Shown piece after piece: positions 27,523 to 35,747 of a stretch of 64,000 nt of DNA. The stretch covers positions 97,338 to 161,337 of the forward strand of contig SVPR01000004.1 in NCBI GenBank assembly GCA_015065785.1, in the 5' to 3' direction. How positions within the stretch are numbered: position 1 is the stretch's first letter; each line of letters starts with the position of its first letter. The stretch is from Oscillospiraceae bacterium. GTDB lineage: Bacteria; Bacillota; Clostridia; Oscillospirales; Acutalibacteraceae. The translations under genes and the position numbers were made by a program. A model generated the notes under the pieces. The model did no database searches. It was not told where the DNA came from and saw nothing but the letters and a program-made list of their open reading frames with translations.

Positions 27523-27556
27523 CAAAAAAGAGTGCCACACCATAAAAATGCAGCAC
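27523..27556 (-). terminator. Intrinsic terminator ending the main polysaccharide operon
   Basis: On the minus strand GTGCTGCA pairs with TGTGGCAC (two G-U pairs), followed by TCTTTTTTG. It lies 10 bases after the aldolase stop. Confidence 0.7.
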
Positions 27557-27565
27557 CGCTTTATT

Positions 27566-28333
27566 TTATTCAGATATTTTTTTGTGAACATCCTTTAAAG
27601 CATCGTAGAAAACGCCTGAATCTGTTGAATAACTTATGTATTGAACACCGGAGGATTTCCACTTTTCAACCATTTCATAAGTATCAGTAAATGTACCTAC
27701 AATTACGCCCTTTTCACGAGCCTTTTTCACGATTTCTTCCATAGCCGCAATAACTTTCGGGTGGTCAATCTGACCTGTTACACCTAAAGATTGTGACAAA
27801 TCGTAAGGCCCAATAAAAATTATATCGTAACCGTCAATTTCTAAAATTGATGAAAGATTTTTTATTGCTTCCTGACCTTCTAATTGTAAGATTACCAATA
27901 AATCCTTTGATTTTTCGAAATACAAATTTCTATCAAGAGCAGAATAATCTGCAGCTCTTACAAAACGACAAACGCCACGCTCACCATAAGGATGGAAACG
28001 AGCATATTTTACAATTCTTTCAACATCTTCAACGGTTCTTACCTGTGGCACCTGAATACCCTGAGCACCAATGTCAAATGCCTTGCCGATTGTATTGTCA
28101 TCTATGTACGGCACTCTTATAATAGGTAAAAGCCCACGACATTCACACGCTCTTATGTTGTTTTGTTGATGCTCAATATCAGTCGGGCCGTGTTCTGTAT
28201 CAAGAATAACAAAATCAAAACCGGCAATGCCCATAATTTCAATAAACATCGGGTCAGAGGTCTTTGAAAAAAGGCCGTAAACATATTCGTTGTTATTTAA
28301 TTTTTCTTTGAATTTCTGAATATCGTTTCTCAT
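27566..28333 (-). CDS. HpcH/HpaI family class II pyruvate aldolase
   Basis: The 255-residue protein is a metal-dependent aldolase that joins or cleaves pyruvate and an aldehyde to give 2-keto-3-deoxy acids. Key residues occur at a constant +3 offset from HpaI: His48 (DTEHGP), Arg73 (IIRVPY), Glu152 (LQLEGQE) and Asp178 (GPYDLS). Its ATG overlaps the kdsB stop (ATGA), so the two are translationally coupled. This points to synthesis, or control, of the ulosonic acid that KdsB activates, rather than aromatic catabolism. It is the last gene of the operon. Confidence 0.85.
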   Translation of the reverse strand: MRNDIQKFKEKLNNNEYVYGLFSKTSDPMFIEIMGIAGFDFVILDTEHGPTDIEHQQNNIRACECRGLLPIIRVPYIDDNTIGKAFDIGAQGIQVPQVRTVEDVERIVKYARFHPYGERGVCRFVRAADYSALDRNLYFEKSKDLLVILQLEGQEAIKNLSSILEIDGYDIIFIGPYDLSQSLGVTGQIDHPKVIAAMEEIVKKAREKGVIVGTFTDTYEMVEKWKSSGVQYISYSTDSGVFYDALKDVHKKISE

Positions 28334-29091
28334 ATCTGGATTTCTCCTGCTTTGATTTTCGCGTCAACAATGGCACGAACTTTTTCAAGATCGTTTGGTG
28401 TATCAACTGCAACAGTTTCTGAATCAACTTCAATATATTGAACCTTATAACCGTTTTCAATGAAACGAAGAATTTCAATATCCTCTACCGCTTCAACCTT
28501 TGCCTTACCGTATTTCATACCGTAATCGCAGTAGAATTGAAGAGCATCAGGCTTAAAGCCGTAAACACAAACCTGCTTATAGTAAGCGTAGTCTATACTT
28601 CCCTTTGGATATGGCGCTGTTGACCTTGTTAAGTAAATGCCTATACCGTCTTTATTGGTAATAACCTTTGGCACGGTAAAATTAACAACCTCTACAGGGT
28701 CAGTAATTTTTGTCATAAGATTCGAAATCTCTAAATCAGGATTTGAATAGAACGGCTCTATTGCAGCCTTAATTGTAGCAGGCTCAAGGAGAGGCTCATC
28801 GCCCTGAATATTTACAATTAAATCAGCAGGGATTTTTCTTGCAACCTCACCTATTCTATCTGTACCTGTTCTATGTGTATCAGATGTCATAATTACTTCA
28901 ATGTTAAGTTCTTTACAAGCATTGAAAATTTTATCATCGTCTGTTGCTACATAAACCTCATCAAAGTCTTCAACCTTTTTACATTGATTGTAAACCCACC
29001 AGATCATTGGTTTGCCACAAATATCTGCAAGTGGTTTGCCTGGAAATCTGCTTGATTGATATCTTGCCGGAATAACGCCTATAATTTTCAT
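28330..29091 (-). CDS. kdsB: 3-deoxy-manno-octulosonate cytidylyltransferase (KdsB family)
   Basis: The 253-residue enzyme couples CTP with Kdo or a related 3-deoxy-ulosonic acid to form a CMP-sugar. Motifs are IPARYQSSRFPGKPL (residues 7-21), GTDRIGEVA (76-84), NIQGDEP (94-100) and VDTPNDLEKVR near the C-terminus. Kdo is usually a Gram-negative LPS sugar. No kdsA, kdsC or kdsD is in the window and nothing else suggests an LPS-bearing cell. It is between wzx (12-base gap) and the aldolase (4-base overlap). A relative of Kdo as substrate is quite possible. Confidence 0.87.
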   Translation of the reverse strand: MKIIGVIPARYQSSRFPGKPLADICGKPMIWWVYNQCKKVEDFDEVYVATDDDKIFNACKELNIEVIMTSDTHRTGTDRIGEVARKIPADLIVNIQGDEPLLEPATIKAAIEPFYSNPDLEISNLMTKITDPVEVVNFTVPKVITNKDGIGIYLTRSTAPYPKGSIDYAYYKQVCVYGFKPDALQFYCDYGMKYGKAKVEAVEDIEILRFIENGYKVQYIEVDSETVAVDTPNDLEKVRAIVDAKIKAGEIQI

Positions 29092-29103
29092 TTTATTTCT
29101 CCT

Positions 29104-30543
29104 TTATTTTGCTTTAATATTCTTTATGAGATTTTTAACAAATTTTCGCTTTATTACTAAAACAATAAATGCAATTACTAATATAGCATACCTTAAAATT
29201 ACAAAATTGTAAAGACACATTGCAAGTGCGGTGCAAATTAAGTATGCAAGGGTTATAAGCAAAAACATTTTATCGTTATAAACACTTTTAATATTTAATT
29301 TTTCTTTGCATATTTTTGTCATAAATATATAGTGTGCCACTGCAAGCAAGACGTAACAAAACAGTGTTACATAACCCGCTGCCAAATAGCCAAGCTTTGG
29401 CATAATTAAAAGGTTTAATCCAATATTTGAGGCGGCTGCAAGAACAGAGCCGACCATAATAAATTTGTTTTTTTCATAATAAAACTCTACATTAGCAAAC
29501 AAGCTATACACAAAAATAAGGTAAACACTTGCTGAAACAGGTGGCACAACCCACACACCCTCTGCATATTCAGGTGGTGCAATAATCCACATAAGCTCCG
29601 GTGCAACAAGCACAGGTATAAGAGAAATAAGCGCAACGCCTAATACTAAAAATGTAGTTGTTTTTTTGAGTGCATCTACATTCTCCTCTTTTAATTTATG
29701 GTATGTCCACGGAACAAACGAAGAGTTAATACTACCCGTAACAATATTCATTATAAGTGAAAAAGAGTATGCAACACTAAAAATAGCAACCTCTGTTTCA
29801 CCAAACATTCTCTCAATCATAATTCTATTTGAATGAGAAAGAACAATTTGAGAAAGGTAATGCGGAATAAGCGGTATATTAAACTTAAGTGCAAAGCCCC
29901 AGTATTCTTTATTGAAAAAGCTTTTGCCCCTTGTAATGTTTAAAACATAGAAGAAAAGACCTATGCAAATATTAATAAGTGCCGCTGAAAGAATTCTTGC
30001 AACACCCTTTTCCTCTGTTAAATTTACAGCAACTAAGCCGAGTACAGGGGAAGCAATTGCATTAAAAACAGTTACCGCCACAAGTGCTATGTATTTAAAC
30101 TCGTAGCGCTGTCTTGCAGACCAAAATGCTAATGCCGGTGCTGCTAAGCATTCGGCAAAAATGGTTACCATTAAAAGTGTAGAAAGACCTGTAAGCTCGT
30201 TAAAAAATTCATTAAACGGCAAATACACACAAAACAGTAACAAGGTAACAACGGTAGAAAGACCCTGCATAGAAGCCGTATATTTATTACGGTCATTCGG
30301 GTATTTTGTCATACCATTGTTAAACACACCATAAGACAAATTAAGCGTAGCTAAAATGCTTATAATCTGATACCAGGACTGAAACACAGAGAATTCACCG
30401 TACTGATCAGTAGTTAGAATTCTTGTAAACAGTGGTGTAGTTATTAAAGATATTCCTTTTTGAAAAATGCTTGCAATAGCAAACCAGATAGAGCATTTTG
30501 CCGCTACTGGTATTGATTTGTATTTTTGTAGTAATGTTTTTAT
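29104..30543 (-). CDS. wzx: Wzx-type oligosaccharide flippase with probable ATA start codon
   Basis: This multi-pass membrane protein of the MATE/PST superfamily (about 12 hydrophobic helices) flips lipid-linked repeat units. The first usual start codon in frame is GTG 30387, but the frame upstream encodes a convincing family N-terminus: TLLQKYKSIPVAAKCSIW, then FQKGISLITTPLFTRILTTDQYG. There is no ATG, GTG or TTG between the in-frame stop near 30553 and 30387. An AGGAAGTG site lies 7-9 bases before ATA 30543 (ATA AAA ACA). I therefore propose ATA as start, giving 479 aa, the normal length. Alternatives are a mutated start or a sequencing error. Confidence 0.85.
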   Translation of the reverse strand: MKTLLQKYKSIPVAAKCSIWFAIASIFQKGISLITTPLFTRILTTDQYGEFSVFQSWYQIISILATLNLSYGVFNNGMTKYPNDRNKYTASMQGLSTVVTLLLFCVYLPFNEFFNELTGLSTLLMVTIFAECLAAPALAFWSARQRYEFKYIALVAVTVFNAIASPVLGLVAVNLTEEKGVARILSAALINICIGLFFYVLNITRGKSFFNKEYWGFALKFNIPLIPHYLSQIVLSHSNRIMIERMFGETEVAIFSVAYSFSLIMNIVTGSINSSFVPWTYHKLKEENVDALKKTTTFLVLGVALISLIPVLVAPELMWIIAPPEYAEGVWVVPPVSASVYLIFVYSLFANVEFYYEKNKFIMVGSVLAAASNIGLNLLIMPKLGYLAAGYVTLFCYVLLAVAHYIFMTKICKEKLNIKSVYNDKMFLLITLAYLICTALAMCLYNFVILRYAILVIAFIVLVIKRKFVKNLIKNIKAK

Positions 30544-30558
30544 TGAATTTCACTTCCT
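30541..30558 (-). promoter_or_regulatory. Ribosome binding site pointing at an ATA start of wzx
   Basis: AGGAAGTG (30551-30558) precedes ATA at 30541-30543. No other start codon lies within reach of this site in the wzx frame. Confidence 0.6.
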
Positions 30559-30563
30559 ATAAA

Positions 30564-31712
30564 TTATTGTGAACTTTTTAAACTAAAAATTAATTTTTCG
30601 TATTCCTCTTTTGTCTTTGGCTTTGAAAGCTTTAACGGAACATCATTCTCCAACAGTCTATTTAAAAACGCATCAAAACCGCTATACGTTTCAAGTCCTT
30701 TCGTTGTTGCAAAATCGTAACAAATTATCGCCGTCGGGGTTTGGTTAAAAAACAACGCGGGAGAAACACACGCTGTTGAACAATGACTTACTAAAATTTT
30801 ATCTGAAACATCAAAATATTCGCAGTACATTTCAAATGGTAATGAAGCCCCTTTGTATACATTCAGATTCCTTTCTTCGTAATATCTGTCTGGTCTTCTC
30901 GGATGTTTTTTATAAACAATTTCTTCACTTGTAAAAATACTTAGCGGCTTCATCATCGCCTCCATATTTTGGTTAGGTGCTAAGGTATCAAAAAAGATTA
31001 CTTTTTCTTTTATTTCCTGAACATTTTCAATGTCAAAAATTTTATACAACAAATCCTTTGCCACTTTGTTTTGTGAAAAATCGACTTTTATTATTTCAGC
31101 GTTGGCTTTTTCAATATCTTTAATTGCTTCCGGGAAATGCGCAAAAACTTTTGCAGGCTTAAACACATCGTCTGAAAGACCTATTTTTTCATCGAACCTA
31201 CATTTCGCAAAATTCACACCATTAAAATATGTAGATGTACCATCTTCAAAGCGATTAAACTTCATTTTTTTATTTTTAAGCTTAAGATAAAGCATAGGCA
31301 AAATAGGGTCGTAATAACTAAAAAGCACCTCTTCTATATCCGCGCTTTTTTCTACATGTAATTTTTTTAAAATATCATTCTTTAAGAAGAAATAATAAAT
31401 GCACCATGTACGCATATAAATTTTCTTTAACACTACTTTGTTCGTAATAAAATCAAAAAACTTTTTTTGAACGCCTTTTAATATTTTAAGGTCTTTATAT
31501 TTTTTCCCGTTTGTTCTTTGGCAACACTTCCACATTTTTACAAACACAACATCTTTAAAAAGACCGGTTTCTTTGCATTTTTCAACATATTTTTCTGCAT
31601 CTAAAAAATAATCCAAAATATAAAGAATGGTCTCTTTATCGTTATAGTACTGTGTTCTTATATTTATAATTTGATATATTTGCACGGGTGTTGCACAAAA
31701 AAACGCGACCAT
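30564..31712 (-). CDS. GT52-family (sialyltransferase-like) glycosyltransferase, copy 2
   Basis: The 382-residue protein is a full-length paralogue of copy 1. Shared blocks are CATPVQIYQIINI, NRFEDGTSTYFNG, KKHPRRPDRYYEE, GASLPFEMYCEYFDVSDKIL and SHCSTACVSPALFF. A GGAG site lies before ATG 31712. It lies in the main operon between DUF1796 and wzx. The two copies may add the same ulosonic acid to different acceptors, or make different linkages. Confidence 0.72.
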   Translation of the reverse strand: MVAFFCATPVQIYQIINIRTQYYNDKETILYILDYFLDAEKYVEKCKETGLFKDVVFVKMWKCCQRTNGKKYKDLKILKGVQKKFFDFITNKVVLKKIYMRTWCIYYFFLKNDILKKLHVEKSADIEEVLFSYYDPILPMLYLKLKNKKMKFNRFEDGTSTYFNGVNFAKCRFDEKIGLSDDVFKPAKVFAHFPEAIKDIEKANAEIIKVDFSQNKVAKDLLYKIFDIENVQEIKEKVIFFDTLAPNQNMEAMMKPLSIFTSEEIVYKKHPRRPDRYYEERNLNVYKGASLPFEMYCEYFDVSDKILVSHCSTACVSPALFFNQTPTAIICYDFATTKGLETYSGFDAFLNRLLENDVPLKLSKPKTKEEYEKLIFSLKSSQ

Positions 31713-31747
31713 AATAACTCCTTTAAATTCTCTTGAGATTACACACT

Positions 31748-32491
31748 TTATTTGTGATAAATATTATTGTGTTTATAATATTTTTCTTGTGGTGTGTGTT
31801 TCTCTTTTATTTCCTTGACTTTTTTTTTAACCTTGCTTGCAAAGCTATTTTTCTTTTTTTGTTTTGCTTCATATCTTTTTAAATTTTCTTTTCTTTTTTC
31901 TGCCGAAAAAAACTCATCCGAAATAAGCCTGCTTTTTAATTCAGGCATTTTTTCTAAAAAACAATACCTACAAAGATAATCGTTTTCATCAGGCTCTACG
32001 TAAAAAACGTTTTCATTTTCAAAAGTTGTATCCAAACAATTTACAAGCCATATCTCGTTCTGTGCATTATACCTTCTAACCTTTTGTTGCACGTCAGAAT
32101 AATTGTTTTTCCAAAACTCAACTTCTTCTGCTGATTCAATATATCTTATAAACAAAGTCGGCTTTTTGATATCTTCAAAAAAACGATCTATTCTTCTTTT
32201 ATATTTCTTTTCTACTTCGTTTATTTGATCTTTTACTGGTTGAAGCCCGTTAAAATCGTGAAAAAAAGATATTTCTATACTCATATTTCTGTATTTTGAA
32301 GGGCTGTTATCATACTGGTACAAATCATCATAATTCAAAAAACCATCAAACTGCGTATCTATCATTTTTTCTACACCGGACCAACTTGAAATAAGCCAAT
32401 CAAACGGGTAGCTTGCACTTCTTAAACCTAATCGCTCTAATTCCTTTGCCACTTCACAGTAAAAACCCAAAGAAATCATATTTTCAAACAT
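31748..32491 (-). CDS. DUF1796 family putative papain-like protein
   Basis: The 247-residue protein begins MFENMISLGFYCEVAKELERL at ATG 32491, behind AAGGGGA, and continues SASYPFDWLIS, the recognisable DUF1796 signature (a Cys early and an Asp-Trp motif). The C-terminus is very basic. The family is described as putative cysteine peptidases, but members often occur in surface polysaccharide loci, where a transferase or modification role seems at least as likely. It lies between GT2 and GT52 genes. Confidence 0.7.
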   Translation of the reverse strand: MFENMISLGFYCEVAKELERLGLRSASYPFDWLISSWSGVEKMIDTQFDGFLNYDDLYQYDNSPSKYRNMSIEISFFHDFNGLQPVKDQINEVEKKYKRRIDRFFEDIKKPTLFIRYIESAEEVEFWKNNYSDVQQKVRRYNAQNEIWLVNCLDTTFENENVFYVEPDENDYLCRYCFLEKMPELKSRLISDEFFSAEKRKENLKRYEAKQKKKNSFASKVKKKVKEIKEKHTPQEKYYKHNNIYHK

Positions 32492-32530
32492 AGTTGTTCC
32501 CCTTTTCACAAAGCAAGACTAAAACCGATT

Positions 32531-33268
32531 TTATTTTCTCAGTCTTGTCGTTGCTTTTGCCAAAGACAAATAGAATTTTTTAAAGTAATATTTTTTAGTA
32601 GAAATAATGTTGTATTTTTTAAGAATTTCAAGAGATTCTTTTTCTCCTACAACGGTACTTGAAATTCCTCCTAACTCAAAATTAGAAACCACTTTGTAAA
32701 TCGGCTTGAATACAACCTCTTTATTCTGACTTACTCTTAACATAAAATCGTAGTCAGAAGAGCTTTTATATTCAAGACTGTATGCACCTAAATCGCTATA
32801 AAGCTTTTTTGTAACAAAGCAGGTAGGATGTGTAATCATTTTCTTTTTTACAAACTCATGGTTATAAATAACAATTGAACTTTCTTTGTTGTTTTCAATT
32901 GTTCTCATCATTCCATAAAAAACAGCATATTTTTCATTGTTATATTCTTTCACAATATTTTCTAAAGCATCCAGCTCATAAAAATCATCACTGTTTACAA
33001 TCCCTATAAGTTCGCCTGTCGCTAAATTTATCCCTTTATTCATAGCGTCGTAAATGCCACTGTCTTTTTCAGAAACAACCTGTAATTTGTCGCCGAATTT
33101 TTCTTTGTACTTTTCTATTATGCTAAGCGTATTATCTGTAGATTTTCCATCTACAATAATATATTCATAATTTTGGTACGTTTGGTTAAGCACACTTTCA
33201 AGCGTTCTTTCTATTGTTTTCTCGCTATTAAAACAAGGTGTTATTATACTAATTAAAATGTTATCCAT
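32531..33268 (-). CDS. Glycosyltransferase family 2 (A)
   Basis: The 245-residue GT-A enzyme has the N-terminal ISIITPCFNSEKTIERTL, the metal-binding region GIVNSDDFYE, and SEKDSGIYDAMNKG between them. It is closely related to the two GT2 enzymes at 38157 and 39001. Its start overlaps the end of the GT4 gene by 8 bases. Donor and acceptor unknown. Confidence 0.88.
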   Translation of the reverse strand: MDNILISIITPCFNSEKTIERTLESVLNQTYQNYEYIIVDGKSTDNTLSIIEKYKEKFGDKLQVVSEKDSGIYDAMNKGINLATGELIGIVNSDDFYELDALENIVKEYNNEKYAVFYGMMRTIENNKESSIVIYNHEFVKKKMITHPTCFVTKKLYSDLGAYSLEYKSSSDYDFMLRVSQNKEVVFKPIYKVVSNFELGGISSTVVGEKESLEILKKYNIISTKKYYFKKFYLSLAKATTRLRK

Positions 33269-34394
33269 TTACAACTTCCTCAAAAACTTTTGTTATTTGC
33301 TTTGCTATTACTTCTGGTGAAAACTTATGATGCACACTATCAGAAATTTCTTTACAATCATAAACATTTTCGCTATTCATCATTTTTTCGATTTCTTTTG
33401 CAAGAGTTTCCACATCATCTACGGGTACTAAAACTCCGTTTGTTGAATTAACAAAATCTTCTGGGCCACCACATTTTGTTGCAATAACCGGTAGCCCTGT
33501 TGCCATTGCCTCAATATAGACAATGCCAAAGGTTTCGTAACGGCTTGCTAAAACAAAAAGGGCCGCCTTGTTTAATTCTTCTGCAAACTGTTCACGATTG
33601 TAAGCACCAAAAAAAGAAACTTTTTCTTGAATACCTAACTGCTGGGCTAAGTTTTTCAGGTTTGCTTCTTCAGGTCCGCCGCCCATAATAGTTAATTTGC
33701 AATCTTTGTTTTTTTGAGAAACTTTTTTGAAAGCTTTTAGTAAAACATCAAAGCCCTTGCCCTTAATTAAATTTCCGCTTGCCAATAAATTAAATTTTTC
33801 TTTTTCGATAGTTCTTTGAATATATTGAAATCGACTTAAATCAGCAATATTACTAATCACTATTGAATCAACATCAAATTTACTTTTAATTATGTCTGCT
33901 AAGCCAGAGCTTACTGCAATAACTTTTTCTGCATTTTTATAAACATTTTCAATTTGAAAAAACAAATCTGAATTTTCTTCTAACTTATGTATTAGTGAAC
34001 CATGCTCGGTTACTACATAAGGAATATTGTATTTTTTGCAGGCTCCTACAACGCATCTTGCTGTTTCCGCAAAGTGTGCATGAACTAAGTCAGGCTTACC
34101 ATATTTTTTTATAACTCTTTTTAAACCCTTTTCAAATAAGAACTTTTCCATTTTGGATTTTGCGTTATAAAAAATTGGACCAAACGGAATGTTGTACTCT
34201 AACACGGGAATATCGTCTTTCAAAAACTCGTTTCTTCCAAAACGCCTTACACGCCTTATTGAACGCATATCCATTGCAAGAAAAACTATCCTGTGCCCTG
34301 CATCCTTCAATGATTTCGCTTGATCATATTGAAATATACCATTCCTGGGGTATGCTTCACATGGACAACCGTAAGAAACCTCTAAAATAAACAT
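33261..34394 (-). CDS. Glycosyltransferase family 4
   Basis: The 377-residue GT-B enzyme has an acceptor-domain HAHFAETARCVV segment, then SGNLIKGKGFDVLLKAF, MGGGPEEANL and the donor-binding ASRYETFGIVYIEAMATGLPV (EX7E motif). ATG immediately follows the wzy stop. It is part of the main polysaccharide operon. Confidence 0.9.
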   Translation of the reverse strand: MFILEVSYGCPCEAYPRNGIFQYDQAKSLKDAGHRIVFLAMDMRSIRRVRRFGRNEFLKDDIPVLEYNIPFGPIFYNAKSKMEKFLFEKGLKRVIKKYGKPDLVHAHFAETARCVVGACKKYNIPYVVTEHGSLIHKLEENSDLFFQIENVYKNAEKVIAVSSGLADIIKSKFDVDSIVISNIADLSRFQYIQRTIEKEKFNLLASGNLIKGKGFDVLLKAFKKVSQKNKDCKLTIMGGGPEEANLKNLAQQLGIQEKVSFFGAYNREQFAEELNKAALFVLASRYETFGIVYIEAMATGLPVIATKCGGPEDFVNSTNGVLVPVDDVETLAKEIEKMMNSENVYDCKEISDSVHHKFSPEVIAKQITKVFEEVVNG

Positions 34395-35657
34395 TTATTC
34401 ACTCTCTTCGCTTATTAAAGCAACTTTTTCTGTATTTTCTTTTATTGGTAAAATAAAAGCATACATAAACGCTGTTATAGAAATAATATTAACGTAGCTA
34501 CCCGTTCTTATAATAACAACCATAAATAAGAATAATAGGATGATTGCTTCTAAGTTTTTACGCTTAATTGCAGTAAAAAATCTTTTTGCAGAGGCAATTA
34601 CAAATGCAACAAATCCAACTATGCCGAACTCAGAAAAAATTCTTGTATATAAGGTTGCACAGTCGTTTTTGTTTATAGCCATAATAATTGTGCCATAAAT
34701 TTCTCTTATATATTGGTCATAATATATTCTATGAGAATCAAAGCCTGTACCAAAAATGTATCCGTCCTTTAGTTTTTCTATTGCTATTCTTAAGTTAGAT
34801 ACAATTGCAAGTGCGGACAAGTCGTTCATAGTAGTTGTGCTGACATTTTCAAACATTTTAAATCTGTTCAATGCACCCATAACAAAGTCACTGTCGATTA
34901 ACATTAACAACACTATGCCACATACGCCTAAAACTAAATATTGCACCTTTTTCATAAATACCCTTTGGTAAAGGAAAACATACAGGCAAAAAATCAGAAA
35001 AACAGATACGTAAACAACTGTAGATTGTGTAAGCACCGCAAAAATCAATATTATTGCAGTTTTATATTTTTTTACAAATTTAAATTTTTTCTCTTTACTT
35101 ATTAAAAATGTCCATACCGCCCAAATTATAAGCGGTGCTGCGTGCGCAGGCTCTGTGTATAATCCAAGCGCTGTAATAAAACCATGTCTTATTGTAAATT
35201 GTTGATAGAAGCCTTGGGCAGAAAAATCTACCAAATGAGCATAACCTAAAACAAAAGCAACAAACTGAATAATGCCTATAACACCCTCAAAAACCGCTAC
35301 ATTATAAAATATTTTATACAAGACGTTTATATCATTAACGTCTTGTATGAACCACAAAATTGAAACCATTGTAATTGTAAAGAATGCGAAAGAAGAAATA
35401 GAATCTGAATCCCATTTTCCTAAAACGGTTATAAAAACCATATAAATAAAAAGGATTATTATAGATAATGGTAAATATAATGTTTTTTTCATATAAATAT
35501 TCTTAAGAACTAAAAGTGCACACAGTGCAAGTGTTGCCCATTGGTAGATTCTGAGTCCAAATATAAGTATTCCTACGTCCATTGAGAATAACAATACTAT
35601 GTACAGCGAGCATATCAAAAAATGAAATATTGAATTGATATCTTTTTTTATGAGCAT
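34395..35657 (-). CDS. wzy: O-antigen/capsule polymerase-like membrane protein (Wzy)
   Basis: The 420-residue protein is almost entirely hydrophobic, with about 10-12 predicted helices and a longer periplasmic-type loop around residues 290-340 (including FGTGFDSHRIYYDQY). This is the usual Wzy/WaaL architecture. Low sequence conservation is normal for the family, so position beside wzx, PGTs and GTs is part of the evidence. A GGAAG site before ATG 35657 is preferred over TTG 35675. Confidence 0.78.
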   Translation of the reverse strand: MLIKKDINSIFHFLICSLYIVLLFSMDVGILIFGLRIYQWATLALCALLVLKNIYMKKTLYLPLSIIILFIYMVFITVLGKWDSDSISSFAFFTITMVSILWFIQDVNDINVLYKIFYNVAVFEGVIGIIQFVAFVLGYAHLVDFSAQGFYQQFTIRHGFITALGLYTEPAHAAPLIIWAVWTFLISKEKKFKFVKKYKTAIILIFAVLTQSTVVYVSVFLIFCLYVFLYQRVFMKKVQYLVLGVCGIVLLMLIDSDFVMGALNRFKMFENVSTTTMNDLSALAIVSNLRIAIEKLKDGYIFGTGFDSHRIYYDQYIREIYGTIIMAINKNDCATLYTRIFSEFGIVGFVAFVIASAKRFFTAIKRKNLEAIILLFLFMVVIIRTGSYVNIISITAFMYAFILPIKENTEKVALISEESE

Positions 35658-35747
35658 AAATTTTCTTCCTATCAAACAAAAATTCTTTGTTTTTAACGAA
35701 TAATCCTTACGTATTTTAACTTTTTTAAGAAAGTAATTTCTCTATAA

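Noticed and set aside
29104..30387. GTG 30387 as start of the flippase
   Set aside because: In-frame upstream sequence encodes clear Wzx N-terminal homology and the only ribosome binding site is near 30555.
26319..31712. Full sialic acid synthesis locus
   Set aside because: No neuA, neuB or neuC-like gene is present; the only cytidylyltransferase is of KdsB type.
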